From Planobispora rosea (GTDB lineage: Bacteria; Actinomycetota; Actinomycetes; Streptosporangiales; Streptosporangiaceae): 64,000 nucleotides of DNA. The position numbers were made by a program, and so were the translations under genes. Positions 51,302-60,375 of the stretch are shown here, in pieces; within the stretch, counting starts at the first letter, position 1, and every line of letters begins with the position of its first letter. Below the pieces are notes generated by a model. The model was given only the letters and a program-made list of their open reading frames with translations. It was not told where the DNA came from and did not search any database. Where the stretch lies: contig NZ_BMQP01000024.1 of the NCBI RefSeq assembly GCF_014648175.1, positions 62,001 through 126,000 on the forward strand, given 5' to 3'.

Positions 51302-51906
51302 GCTCCGTCGAGACTCTCATCGAGGAGCGGTACGGCTCCCGCGTGCAGGTGTCGCACGCCTTCGGCCAGACCACCGCGGACGTTCCGGCCGGCGACTGGC
51401 TGGGACTGCTGGAGGCCGTCCGCGACGCGGGCTACGTCTACTTCGACTGGCTGACCGGCGTCGACGACCCTCCGGACGGGTTCCAGGTCGTCGCGCACCT
51501 CTACGACCCCGTGGAGCGGGCCCGCCTGCTGCTGCGCACCCGGGTGCCCCGGGAGGACCCCCGGCTGCCCAGTGCGGTCGGCGTGTTCCGGGGCGCGAAC
51601 TGGCACGAACGCGAGACCTTCGAGATGTTCGGCGTGATCTTCGAGGGCCATCCGAACCTGGTCCCGCTGCTGCTGCCCGACGGGTTCGAGGGCTTCCCGC
51701 TCCGCAAGGACTTCGTGCTGGCCTCCCGGGTCGCCAAGGCCTGGCCGGGGGCGAAGGAACCCGGCGAGTCCGATCACGGCTCGCCGAGCCGGCGCAAGAC
51801 GCTTCCCCCCGGGGTCCCGGCCGACTGGGCGCGGGAGGCCGCCCGTCCGGGTGTCGTGGGCCCCGATCTCGGCCCCGGGGACGAGACCCCCCGGCGGGAG
51901 GCGTGA
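51298..51906 (+). CDS. nuoC: NADH-quinone oxidoreductase-like subunit C
   Basis: The 202-residue protein belongs to the 30-kDa subunit family: FDWLTGVDDPPDGFQVVAHLYDP and the signature NWHERETFEMFGVIFEGHPNLVPLLLPDGFEG are complete. In known enzymes it sits between NuoB and NuoD in the hydrophilic arm. The last 50 residues (after FPLRKDF) are charged and Pro-rich and carry no NuoD-like sequence, so this is not a NuoCD fusion. The following gene is nuoH, not nuoD. Confidence 0.93.
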   Translation: MSSVETLIEERYGSRVQVSHAFGQTTADVPAGDWLGLLEAVRDAGYVYFDWLTGVDDPPDGFQVVAHLYDPVERARLLLRTRVPREDPRLPSAVGVFRGANWHERETFEMFGVIFEGHPNLVPLLLPDGFEGFPLRKDFVLASRVAKAWPGAKEPGESDHGSPSRRKTLPPGVPADWAREAARPGVVGPDLGPGDETPRREA

Positions 51907-52859
51907 TGGCCGAAGTGCTCGACGTCGCCGTCCGGCTCGTCGCGATCGTCGCGGTCTTCCTCGTGCTGCCGCTGGTCGCCGGCCAGATGGAGCACAAGGC
52001 CATGGCGCACATGCAGTCCCGTCTCGGCCCGATGTACGCCGGGGGCTTCCACGGCTGGGCCCAGCTGATCGCCGACGGGGTCAAGTTCGCCCAGAAGGAG
52101 GACGTGATCCCGGCCGCGGCCGACCGCCGGGTCTTCGGCCTGGCCCCCGCCGTCGCGCTGGTGCCGTACCTGGTGGTGATGGTCGTCATCCCGATCGGCC
52201 CCGGTCTGGTCGGGGTGGACCTGGACGCCGGCCTGTTCTTCGTGCTCGCGGTGATGGGCGTCGGCGTGCTCGGCTCGATCATGGCCGGCTGGTCATCCGG
52301 GAACAAATACTCCCTGATGGGCGGGATGCGCTCGGCCGCCCAGCTCATGTCCTACGAGCTGCCGCTGGTGCTGGCGGCCTCCAGCGTCGCGATGGCGGCG
52401 GGCACGCTCTCCCTGCCGGGCATCGTGGAGGCCTGGCAGTGGTGGTGGCTGCCCTGGCAGGCGATCGGCGGCGTGGTGTTCTTCATGGCGGGACTCGCCG
52501 AGCTCCGCCGCCCCCCGTTCGACATGCCGATCGCCGAGTCCGAGATCATCATGGGCCCCATGACGGAGTACACCGGGATCAGGTTCGCCCTGTTCATGCT
52601 GGCCGAGTACGCCGGGATCATCGTGCTCTCCGCGCTCACCAGCGTGCTCTTCCTGGGCGGCTGGCACGGGCCCCTGCTGCCCGGGCCCGTGTGGATGCTC
52701 ATCAAGGTGTTCGCCCTGGTGTTCGTGGTGATCTGGGTCAGGGTGAGCTACCCCCGGCTCCGCGAGGACCAGCTGCAGAAGCTCGCCTGGGCCGGGCTGG
52801 TCCCGCTGGCCCTGGTCCAGCTCGCGCTCACCGGGGTCGTCAAGGTCCTCACCGTCTGA
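51906..52859 (+). CDS. nuoH: NADH-quinone oxidoreductase-like subunit H
   Basis: The 317-residue membrane protein is the hinge between the two arms of complex I. It contains RLGPMYAGGFHGWAQLIADGVKF, SYELPLVLA and ELRRPPFDMPIAESEI, the classic NuoH loops near the quinone entry. ATG 51906 follows GGGAGG by six bases and shares one base with the nuoC stop codon. After it, a minus-strand kinase gene interrupts the cluster; nuoI starts 1.55 kb further on. The family is usually slightly longer (about 320-400 residues) but no domain appears missing. Confidence 0.95.
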   Translation: MAEVLDVAVRLVAIVAVFLVLPLVAGQMEHKAMAHMQSRLGPMYAGGFHGWAQLIADGVKFAQKEDVIPAAADRRVFGLAPAVALVPYLVVMVVIPIGPGLVGVDLDAGLFFVLAVMGVGVLGSIMAGWSSGNKYSLMGGMRSAAQLMSYELPLVLAASSVAMAAGTLSLPGIVEAWQWWWLPWQAIGGVVFFMAGLAELRRPPFDMPIAESEIIMGPMTEYTGIRFALFMLAEYAGIIVLSALTSVLFLGGWHGPLLPGPVWMLIKVFALVFVVIWVRVSYPRLREDQLQKLAWAGLVPLALVQLALTGVVKVLTV

Positions 52860-52874
52860 GAAGCCGCCGCGGGG

Positions 52875-54224
52875 CTACTGGACGATGCGCAACATGATGT
52901 CGGCCGCCGTGGGCCGCCTGGCCGGGTCCTTCTCCAGGCAGGCGGCGGCCAGCGGGCGCAGCGACGACGGCAGCGGAGACAGGTCCGGCTGGTGGTTGAG
53001 CACCCGGTTGAGGATGGCGGGGATGGTGTCCGAGCCGAAGGCGACGCGGCCCGAGGCGGCGAAGATCATGGTGGACGCCCAGCTGAAGACGTCGGACTCC
53101 GGGCCGACGTGTCCTCCGCCGAGTTGCTCGGGGGACATGTAGGCGGGGGTGCCCATCACGCTGGAGGTCGCGGTGACCTGGTCGAGGGCGCGGGCGATAC
53201 CGAAGTCGATCACCCGGGGCCCGTCGGACCCGATCAGCACGTTGGCCGGTTTGAAGTCCCGGTGGACGACCCCCGCCCGGTGGATGGCGGCCAGCGCGCC
53301 CGCCGTGGCCAGGGCCAGCCGGGTCAGCCCGTCCTCGTCCCGGGGCCCCTTGTCGCGGACGAGCTGCTCCAGCGAGACGCCGTCCACGTACTCGCTGACG
53401 ACGTAGGCCTGGTCGTCGTTGATGTTGACGTCCAGCACCCGGGCGGTGGAGAAGGTCGCGACCTTGCGCGTGGCCTCCACCTCCCGCAGGAACCGGTCGC
53501 GCGCGGCCTTGTTCCCGGCGAAGTGCTCGTGCAGGACCTTGATCGCCACCTTCTGTCCCTGCGGGGTGAGGGCCAGGTGAACCGTTCCCTGGCCGCCCCG
53601 GCCGAGCGTGTCGATCACCCGGTACGGCCCGATCCACTCCTGGGGCCGGCCGGACTGCGTGAACTGCATGTGCGTACGGGGAGGCTGGTCGCTGTACAAC
53701 GTGTTCTTCAGATAAGGCGGCTGGCTGGGGTGCGGGATGGGAGTCGGGATGGGAGTGTGGTGCGCGGAGGACGGGCCGGGCGACGGATACGTGGGGGTGG
53801 GCGCGGTTGAGGGCGGGGGCGGATAGAGCCCGGCGGGCGGGCCGGCCGGGGAGTACTGGGGCTGCGGGAAGACCCGGCTCCGGATGATCAGAGCGTGGCC
53901 CGTCCCGCCCAGCCAGCTGCCGACCAGCCCGATCGTGAGCAGGACGTCCAGCCAGGTGGGAATCAGGTCGGAGTCTCCGTAGGTGCCCGCTCCGATGACG
54001 AACACGCCCATTCCGAGGGTGTACAGGGCGGTCGTGAAGACGAGCGGCACGCTCCGCAGCCGCGATGCGGCGAATCCCATGACGAACGGAGTTCCGAACC
54101 CGCAGGTGAACAGGGGGATGAACGCCCACAGCACGGTTAAGGCGGTGTTGGAGGACGCGGGCTGCGGCCCGTGGGGCTGCTGCGGGTGGTGAGGGTTCCA
54201 GGCGGAGCCGTACTGCTGGGACAT
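52875..54224 (-). CDS. Membrane-bound serine/threonine protein kinase
   Basis: The 449-residue protein has an unusual order: three membrane helices first (about 27-50, 58-80 and 87-114), a Pro-rich linker (about 120-185), then a Hanks-type kinase domain at the C terminus (about 201-449). The glycine loop LGRGGQGTVHLAL, VAIK (Lys 229), HRDFKPAN (321-328), DFG (340-342) and the GTPAYMSPE activation segment are intact, so it should be active on the cytoplasmic side. Most actinomycete kinases have the kinase domain first. It lies antisense between nuoH and nuoI, convergent with nuoH and divergent from nuoI. Targets are unknown; the Nuo proteins are candidates by position only. Confidence 0.92.
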   Translation of the reverse strand: MSQQYGSAWNPHHPQQPHGPQPASSNTALTVLWAFIPLFTCGFGTPFVMGFAASRLRSVPLVFTTALYTLGMGVFVIGAGTYGDSDLIPTWLDVLLTIGLVGSWLGGTGHALIIRSRVFPQPQYSPAGPPAGLYPPPPSTAPTPTYPSPGPSSAHHTPIPTPIPHPSQPPYLKNTLYSDQPPRTHMQFTQSGRPQEWIGPYRVIDTLGRGGQGTVHLALTPQGQKVAIKVLHEHFAGNKAARDRFLREVEATRKVATFSTARVLDVNINDDQAYVVSEYVDGVSLEQLVRDKGPRDEDGLTRLALATAGALAAIHRAGVVHRDFKPANVLIGSDGPRVIDFGIARALDQVTATSSVMGTPAYMSPEQLGGGHVGPESDVFSWASTMIFAASGRVAFGSDTIPAILNRVLNHQPDLSPLPSSLRPLAAACLEKDPARRPTAADIMLRIVQ

Positions 54225-54410
54225 GGCGCGAACAATACGTATATCCGGTGACTCTTGCAGTCCCCTTCGCGATGGATTTCCACGACGGACACGGAAGTCG
54301 AACACACAGACTGTGGATAACCGCTGTGGATAACGTGTGGATTCTGGGGATGACGTCTTCCTTCGGACCGCCGCATTCCCGAGCGCCGTGCCGTACGCCA
54401 TGATGTTGAA

Positions 54411-55724
54411 GTGGCGCGGATACCAGGAGTAGGACTGGCGAAGGGACTGTCCGTCACCCTTCGCCACATGTTGCGCAGGTCGGTGACCCAGCAGTACCCC
54501 GAGGTACGGCCTGACCTGCCTGCCCGGAGCCGGGGGGTGATCGCGCTGGTCGAGGAGAACTGCACGGTGTGCATGCTCTGCGCCCGTGAGTGTCCCGACT
54601 GGTGCATCTACATCGACTCGCACAAGGAGACCCTCCCCGCCCCGGAAGGCGGGCGCCCGCGCGCCCGTAACGTGCTCGACCGCTTCGCGATCGACTTCTC
54701 CCTGTGCATGTACTGCGGGATCTGCATCGAGGTCTGTCCCTTCGACGCCCTGTTCTGGTCCCCGGAGTTCGAGTACGCCGAGGGCGACATCCGCAACCTC
54801 GTCCACGAGAAGGACCGGCTGGCGGCCTGGGTTCAGACGGTTCCCCCGCCCCCCGCCCACGAGCCCAACGCCGACCCGCCCAAGGAACTCGCCGCGGCCT
54901 CCCGACCCACCCGCCCGGCCCCCGGCCCCACCGGCGCCCGCCCCGCCCGGTCGGCTCCCGCCTCCGCCGATACCCGTTCCGCCCGTCCTGCCCACCCGGC
55001 CTCCGGTCCCGCCGACGCCCACCCCGCCCCCGCCACCCCCAGCCGGGACCGCAGCGCGGAGGGAGCCCAAGCCGGAGGCGAGGGTGAGCAGTCCAGCGGT
55101 GACGTCACCTCGTCGAGTGCCACTCGCCCCGATGCTTCCGCTCAGCCGGAGGCCGTCCCACGGCCGGACACCGCCGCCTCCGGCCGGGACCGCGGTGCGG
55201 AGGAAGCCCGAGCCGGAGGCGAGGGTGAACAGCCCGGCCCCTCCGGCCAGCCCCGCGCGGCCCGTCCGGAGCGTCCGGAGCGTCCGGTACGGCGGGCGTC
55301 GGCCGGACACGCCAACGTCCGGGCGATCAAGCCACCGGGCTCGCTTCCGAAGAAGAGCGACCCGCCCGCGGCGCGGTCTGTTTCCAGAGAGCCGGTCACA
55401 GATCGGCCGCCCGCGGACCACCCGTCGTCCGCGGACCACCCGTCTTCCACGGGCCAGCCGTCCACGGGCCAACCGCCCACGGGCCAACCGCCCGCCGAGA
55501 AGCCGGATGCGGAGCGGCAGCTCGGTGAGAAGCCAGACGCCGATCAGGCGTCCGCCGGGAAGGCGGGCGCGGGCCGGTCGTGGTCATCCGGGGAAGAAGC
55601 ATCCACAGGCCGTTCGACTTCCGCGAAGTTTTCCACAGGTGAGAGCGGCGCGCCCCCCGGTGGCGGCCCAGCGGAGCAGACTTCTGCCACGGACCCCACT
55701 GGAGCACCCGAGGAGGAGTCGTGA
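54411..55724 (+). CDS. nuoI: NADH-quinone oxidoreductase-like subunit I with long disordered tail
   Basis: The first 140 residues are a normal NuoI: cysteines 51, 54, 57 and 61 (CTVCMLCAREC) and 99, 102, 105 and 109 (CMYCGICIEVC) bind two 4Fe-4S clusters. The protein then continues for about 290 residues of Pro, Ala, Ser, Glu and Gly-rich sequence with internal repeats, making 437 residues against the usual 160-210. The tail stays in frame to a stop that overlaps nuoJ (GTGA), so it is not an assembly artefact of the gene end. GTG 54411 is the start. It opens the second nuo block (I-J-K-L-M-N). Confidence 0.92.
   Translation: MARIPGVGLAKGLSVTLRHMLRRSVTQQYPEVRPDLPARSRGVIALVEENCTVCMLCARECPDWCIYIDSHKETLPAPEGGRPRARNVLDRFAIDFSLCMYCGICIEVCPFDALFWSPEFEYAEGDIRNLVHEKDRLAAWVQTVPPPPAHEPNADPPKELAAASRPTRPAPGPTGARPARSAPASADTRSARPAHPASGPADAHPAPATPSRDRSAEGAQAGGEGEQSSGDVTSSSATRPDASAQPEAVPRPDTAASGRDRGAEEARAGGEGEQPGPSGQPRAARPERPERPVRRASAGHANVRAIKPPGSLPKKSDPPAARSVSREPVTDRPPADHPSSADHPSSTGQPSTGQPPTGQPPAEKPDAERQLGEKPDADQASAGKAGAGRSWSSGEEASTGRSTSAKFSTGESGAPPGGGPAEQTSATDPTGAPEEES
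55043..55232 (+). repeat. Direct repeat inside the nuoI tail
   Basis: A 49-base unit at 55043-55091 recurs with few changes at 55184-55232, both coding for SRDRSAEGAQAGGEGEQ-like segments. A further run of short GGGCCA(A/G)CCG-type units lies at about 55450-55495 (TGQPPTGQPP). The repeats explain much of the tail's length. Confidence 0.8.
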
Positions 55725-56260
55725 CGGAAGCGGTGCCGTCCTATCTGTCACCGACCGGACAAGAGATCATTTTTCTTCTCCTGGGAGCCGTGGCGGTCGG
55801 ATCGGGCCTGCTCGTCGTCACCACCAGGCAGCTCGTTCACGCCGCGCTCTGGCTGGTCGTCTGCTTCGGTGCGCTGGCCGGCTGCTATCTGGTGCTGACG
55901 GCTGAGTTCGTCGCATGGGTCCAGGTGCTGATCTATGTCGGAGCCGTCGTCGTCCTGCTCCTGTTCGGCATCATGCTCACCCGCGCCCCCATCGGCAGGT
56001 CCGCCGACCTCGACAGCGGCAACAAGATCGTCGCTGCCGTCGTGGCGGTCGCGACCGCCGCCGTGCTGGTGACCGTCGTCATCGACGGTTTCCGTACGGC
56101 GTACACCCCCCTCGATCCCGGCGCGGGTGCGGCCAAGGAGCTCGGTTCCGCCATCTTCCGGAACTGGGTCCTCCCCTTCGAGGCGCTCTCGGTCCTCCTG
56201 CTCGCCGCTCTGATCGGAGCCATCGTCATCTCCCGCACCGATATCCGGGGGAGGGACTGA
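55721..56260 (+). CDS. nuoJ: NADH-quinone oxidoreductase-like subunit J
   Basis: The 179-residue membrane subunit has five helices. Recognisable segments are RQLVHAALWLVVCFGALAGCYLVLTAEFVAWVQVLIYVGAVVVLLLFGIML, shared by the NuoJ family, with the conserved VGAVVVL core. It is part of the proton-translocating membrane arm. The start GTG overlaps the nuoI stop codon and the gene ends one base before nuoK, so the block is translated as a unit. Confidence 0.95.
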   Translation: MTEAVPSYLSPTGQEIIFLLLGAVAVGSGLLVVTTRQLVHAALWLVVCFGALAGCYLVLTAEFVAWVQVLIYVGAVVVLLLFGIMLTRAPIGRSADLDSGNKIVAAVVAVATAAVLVTVVIDGFRTAYTPLDPGAGAAKELGSAIFRNWVLPFEALSVLLLAALIGAIVISRTDIRGRD

Positions 56261-56261
56261 C

Positions 56262-56720
56262 GTGCACGTCGTCTACCCGGCGATCGTCTCGGCGCTGCTG
56301 TTCTCCATCGGGGTGTACGGCGTGCTCGCCCGCCGCAACACCATCCTCGTTCTCATGTCCGTCGAGCTGATGCTCAACGCGGTCAACCTCAACCTGGTCG
56401 TCTTCGATGTGTGGCTGCGTGACCGTCTCCACGGCGGGCAGGTCCTCACGCTCTTCGTCATCGTGATAGCCGCCGCAGAGATCGGTCTCGGCCTGGCGAT
56501 CGTCCTCGCTCTCTACCGCAACCGCCAGACCGTGGACCTCGACCACCTCCGTGCTCTGGCCGAACCATCGCCCCCCGGCGTCACCGCGACCTCCGACGCC
56601 ACCCCCGGCACTGATCCCGCGATCCCCGGCACCGCCCTCGCCCACGCCACCTCCGGCGACGAGACAGCCCCGTCGGCCGCCGGGCCGGAACGGACGTCCG
56701 GGCGGAGGGAGGATTCGTGA
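56262..56720 (+). CDS. nuoK: NADH-quinone oxidoreductase-like subunit K
   Basis: The N-terminal 100 residues form the usual three-helix NuoK with GVYGVLARRNTILVLMSVELMLNAVNLNLV (the helix Glu conserved for proton transfer) and AAAEIGLGLAIVLALYRN. A further 50 residues rich in Pro, Ala, Thr and Ser make the protein 152 residues against about 100 normally. The tail resembles the longer one on NuoI. The GTG of nuoL overlaps the stop codon. Confidence 0.94.
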   Translation: MHVVYPAIVSALLFSIGVYGVLARRNTILVLMSVELMLNAVNLNLVVFDVWLRDRLHGGQVLTLFVIVIAAAEIGLGLAIVLALYRNRQTVDLDHLRALAEPSPPGVTATSDATPGTDPAIPGTALAHATSGDETAPSAAGPERTSGRREDS

Positions 56721-58657
56721 TCATTTTTGCCGCACTCGCGGTTCTGCTGCCGTTCCTGTCCGCGGCCGCCGGCCTGCTCGGTTCCCGGTGGCCGGGACAC
56801 GCCCGAGACGAGCAGGGCGACGAGAGGGCGAACCGCCGGGCCGCCTGGGTCGCCGTCGTGCCGACCGGGATCTCGGCCGTTCTCGCGGGCTGGCTGGCCG
56901 CCACCCATGGGGCGGGGTTCGGCGGAGGAGAAGTCCTGACCTCGTCCCCCTCCGGGGGCACCGGCAACGGCGGCCCCGGGACCGACGGCGTCACGGGCAC
57001 GCTCACCGTCGTCGACACGGGCTCGATCCCCATCTCCGTCGGGCTTGTCGTCGACGACCTCGCGGCGACGGCCGGAGTGCTGGTCACGGTGGTCGCGCTC
57101 GCCGTGCAGATCTACTCCGTCGGTTACCTGCGCGGAGACCGCCGCTACCCCTCCTACAGCGCGTTCATCAGCCTTTTCACCAGCGCCATGCTCCTGGTCG
57201 TCTACGCGGCCGACCTCCTCGTCCTCTACGTGGGCTGGGAGATCATGGGGCTGTGCTCCTACCTCCTCATCGGGCACTGGTGGGAAGACCGGGCCAACTC
57301 CCGGGCCGCGGTCAAGGCCTTCCTGGTCACCCGGCTCGGTGACGTCGGCTTCCTGTTCGGGATCTTCGTTCTCGGTGCGGCGGCGGACAGCTTCAAGATC
57401 AACGACGTCCTGGCCGCGGTCCCGCAGATGTCCTCCGGCACGCTCATCGCCGCGACCCTGCTTCTCCTGGCCGGGGTGGCCGGGAAGAGCGCCCAGGTTC
57501 CGCTGCACACCTGGCTCCCGGACGCGATGGCCGGTCCGACCCCGATCAGCGCCCTCATCCACGCCGCCACGATGGTCGCCGCCGGAATCTTCATCGTCGC
57601 CCGCCTCTACCCGGCCTTCCTCGCCGCCGGACCCACCCTGGACGTGCTCGCCGTCCTGGCCGCGCTCGGCATGCTCGGCGCCGCGCTCGCCGCCCTCGCC
57701 CAGGACGACCTCAAGCGCGTCCTCGCCTACTCCACGATCAGCCAGCTCGCCTACATGGCGGCGGCACTGGCCGCGGGCTCCGACAGTGCGGCGATCTTCC
57801 ACCTGGTCACTCACGGGGCCTTCAAGGCACTGCTCTTCCTCTGCGCCGGAGCGGTCATCCACGCGGTCGGTTCCAACCTGATGAGCATGATGGGAGGCCT
57901 CCGCAAGGAGCTCCCCATCACCTTCGTCACGATGACGATCGGCTTCGCCGCCCTGATGGGGCTCCCTCCGGCCAGCGGTTTCTTCAGCAAGGACGAGGTG
58001 CTCGCAGCCGTCGAACAGGCCGTCTCACAGGGGCCGCTCACCGACGCCGCCGCCCTGCTGCTGTACGGCAGCGCCCTCGCCACGGTCGCGGTGACCGGTG
58101 CCTACTCCACCCGCGCGTGGTTGCGGACCTTCTTCGGCACACGCCCGATCGTCGCGCTCCCCGAGCCCGCTCCCGGCACCGCCCGCGTGATCGAGACCCA
58201 CGAGGCCCCGGCCACCATGAAGTGGCCGATCATCGTCCTCGCCGTGCCGGCCCTGCTCCTCGGGCTCGTCCGGATCGCCGACGTCCACTGGGGTACGGCC
58301 GGGCTGAGCGTCGCCGTGGCGCTCCTGGGCGCGGGGGCGGTTTACGCGGTGTGGCGGAGCGACCCCCTGAGTGACCCCGCGCGGATGCTCGGCCCCCTCC
58401 GCGCCCCCTGCGAGCGGGCCTTCTACGTCGACTCCGTCTACCAGTGGGTGTTCGCTCGCCCGGTCCTCGCTCTCGCCCGCCTGGTCGTCCGTACCGACGA
58501 CCGGGTGGTGGACGGCGCGGTGCGCGGCTCCGGCCGGGTGACGCTGGGCCTGTCCGGCCTGGTGCGTCTCACACAGAACGGCAACGCACAGCTCTACGTA
58601 ACCGGTCTGCTGGCGGGTGTGCTCCTCATCTCGGTCGGAGCGGTGATGTTCGGATGA
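56717..58657 (+). CDS. nuoL: NADH-quinone oxidoreductase-like subunit L
   Basis: The 646-residue antiporter-like subunit has about 16 helices. Key blocks are WEIMGLCSYLLIGHWW (essential Glu), LLLLAGVAGKSAQVPLHTWLPDAMAGPTPISALIHAATMVAAGI (Lys and His of the proton channel) and the C-terminal lateral helix region. It is the most distal proton pump module of the membrane arm. It overlaps nuoK and nuoM. Length is normal. Confidence 0.96.
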   Translation: MIIFAALAVLLPFLSAAAGLLGSRWPGHARDEQGDERANRRAAWVAVVPTGISAVLAGWLAATHGAGFGGGEVLTSSPSGGTGNGGPGTDGVTGTLTVVDTGSIPISVGLVVDDLAATAGVLVTVVALAVQIYSVGYLRGDRRYPSYSAFISLFTSAMLLVVYAADLLVLYVGWEIMGLCSYLLIGHWWEDRANSRAAVKAFLVTRLGDVGFLFGIFVLGAAADSFKINDVLAAVPQMSSGTLIAATLLLLAGVAGKSAQVPLHTWLPDAMAGPTPISALIHAATMVAAGIFIVARLYPAFLAAGPTLDVLAVLAALGMLGAALAALAQDDLKRVLAYSTISQLAYMAAALAAGSDSAAIFHLVTHGAFKALLFLCAGAVIHAVGSNLMSMMGGLRKELPITFVTMTIGFAALMGLPPASGFFSKDEVLAAVEQAVSQGPLTDAAALLLYGSALATVAVTGAYSTRAWLRTFFGTRPIVALPEPAPGTARVIETHEAPATMKWPIIVLAVPALLLGLVRIADVHWGTAGLSVAVALLGAGAVYAVWRSDPLSDPARMLGPLRAPCERAFYVDSVYQWVFARPVLALARLVVRTDDRVVDGAVRGSGRVTLGLSGLVRLTQNGNAQLYVTGLLAGVLLISVGAVMFG

Positions 58658-60375
58658 CCTCTCTCATGAACTGGCTGCCGATCATGCTGCTCGGGGTGCC
58701 CCTGGCCGGGGCCGTCGCGCTCATCGTGCCGTCCCGGCCGGACGGTGCCGCCGGGGGGCGGTCGCTCCGTGTCCACGGGCTCGCCGTATCGGGGATCACG
58801 TTCGCGCTGTCCGTGGTGCTCGCGGTCGCCTTCGACTACGGTGACGCGGCCCGGGTGCAGTTCGAGACCGACATGGCGTGGATCCCCGGCCTGGACCTCA
58901 GGTTCCACCTCGGCGTCGACGGGATCTCGCTCCCGCTGGTCGTGCTGACCGCACTGCTGACCTTCCTCTGCTTCGTCTACCTGAGCTGGGGGAAGGCCGA
59001 CGGTCCCGGGCAGCTGCTCCGGCCCGCGCCGGCCGGCACCAGGCCGCGTGCCCTGGTCTTCACCCTGCTCGTCCTCGAAGTCGGCATGATCGGTACGTTC
59101 CTCGCGCTCGATCTGCTGCTGTTCTTCGTGTTCTTCGAAATCGTCCTCATCCCCATGTACTTCGTGATCGCCATCTGGGGAGGCCGTGCGCGGCGGACGG
59201 CGGCGATCAAGTTCATTCTCTACACCCTGCTCGGCTCGGTCGTGCTCCTGCTCGGTCTCCTGCTCATCTGGGCGCAGACCGGCACCCTGGACGTGATCGC
59301 CCTCGCCCGTGCGCAGGGCACCGGCATGTCCCGTTCGGTGCAGATCATCGCCTTCGTGGCCGTCGGCATCGGTCTGGCGGTCAAGACCCCGATGTGGCCG
59401 CTGCACACCTGGCTGCCCGACGCGCACACCGAGGCGCCCACCGTCGGCTCCGTGCTGCTGGCGGGCGTGCTGCTCAAGATGGGGACCTACGGTTTCGCGC
59501 GCATCGCCATCCCCGTCCTGCCCGACGGCGCCGCCGCCGTGGCCCCCTGGCTCGGGGCGTTCGCGGTGGTCGGCATCATCTACGGCGCCCTCGCCTGCCT
59601 GGCCCAGCGCGATCTCAAACGGATGATCGCCTACTCCTCGATCGGGCACATGGGCTTCGTGCTGCTCGGTTTCGCCACGCTCACCCCGGTCGGCGTCAAC
59701 GCCGCGCTGTTCGGGAACATCGCCCACGGACTGATCACCGGCCTGCTGTTCTTCGTCGCGGGAGCGGTCAAGGAGCGCTACGGCACCGCCGACATGCCCG
59801 CCCTCGGCGGGGGCATGTTGTCCCGCCTGCCGCACCTCGGCTCCCTGCTGACCTTCGCCTGCATCGCCTCCCTCGGCCTGCCGGGACTGGCGGGTTTCTG
59901 GGGAGAGATGCTCGCTCTCCTGGGTGCCTTCGAACCGGCACCCGGCCTTTCCCGCCCGCTCTTCCTGACCTTCATGGCCGTCGGCGGCATCGGCGCCGTG
60001 CTGACCGCCGCCTACTTCCTGGTCATGCTCTCCCGGGTCACCCACGGCCGGCCCGTCGACACCGTCCACGTTCCCGCGCTCGCCGGGTCCGGCCCGGCGG
60101 AGGAAGCCGTTGCAGCCGATTACGGCACACTGCCCCTCACCGGGACGTCCGGAGCCGGTGCCGGGGGTTCCGCGGACGAAGACGATTCCGGCCGGAGGGA
60201 TGGGCAGCCCGGACCCCGTGCCGCCGGAGACGCGGCCGGATTCCGCGATGTCATGAGACACGAACTGGTCGCCTGGACGCCGCTGGTCGGGCTGATCCTG
60301 CTGTTCGGTCTCTGGCCGAAGGCACTTCTCCTCGTCACCGACCCGGTGGTCCGGACCCTGGTGGGAGCGCCATGA
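58654..60375 (+). CDS. nuoM: NADH-quinone oxidoreductase-like subunit M
   Basis: The 573-residue antiporter-like subunit has about 14 helices with FFEIVLIPMYFVIAIWGG (essential Glu), KTPMWPLHTWLPDAHTEAPTVGSVLLAGVLLKMGTYG and SSIGHMGFVLLG. Near the end (about residues 470-540) an inserted hydrophilic segment rich in Gly, Ser and Asp (GTSGAGAGGSADEDDSGRR) precedes the last helix, an oddity compared with standard NuoM of about 500 residues. The ATG overlaps the nuoL stop codon. Confidence 0.96.
   Translation: MTSLMNWLPIMLLGVPLAGAVALIVPSRPDGAAGGRSLRVHGLAVSGITFALSVVLAVAFDYGDAARVQFETDMAWIPGLDLRFHLGVDGISLPLVVLTALLTFLCFVYLSWGKADGPGQLLRPAPAGTRPRALVFTLLVLEVGMIGTFLALDLLLFFVFFEIVLIPMYFVIAIWGGRARRTAAIKFILYTLLGSVVLLLGLLLIWAQTGTLDVIALARAQGTGMSRSVQIIAFVAVGIGLAVKTPMWPLHTWLPDAHTEAPTVGSVLLAGVLLKMGTYGFARIAIPVLPDGAAAVAPWLGAFAVVGIIYGALACLAQRDLKRMIAYSSIGHMGFVLLGFATLTPVGVNAALFGNIAHGLITGLLFFVAGAVKERYGTADMPALGGGMLSRLPHLGSLLTFACIASLGLPGLAGFWGEMLALLGAFEPAPGLSRPLFLTFMAVGGIGAVLTAAYFLVMLSRVTHGRPVDTVHVPALAGSGPAEEAVAADYGTLPLTGTSGAGAGGSADEDDSGRRDGQPGPRAAGDAAGFRDVMRHELVAWTPLVGLILLFGLWPKALLLVTDPVVRTLVGAP

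Noticed and set aside
51298..52897. A hidden nuoD or NuoCD fusion between nuoB and nuoH
   Set aside because: NuoC ends at 51906 with a Pro-rich tail and nuoH starts at the same base; other frames across the region are Arg/Ala-rich shadows without NuoD motifs.
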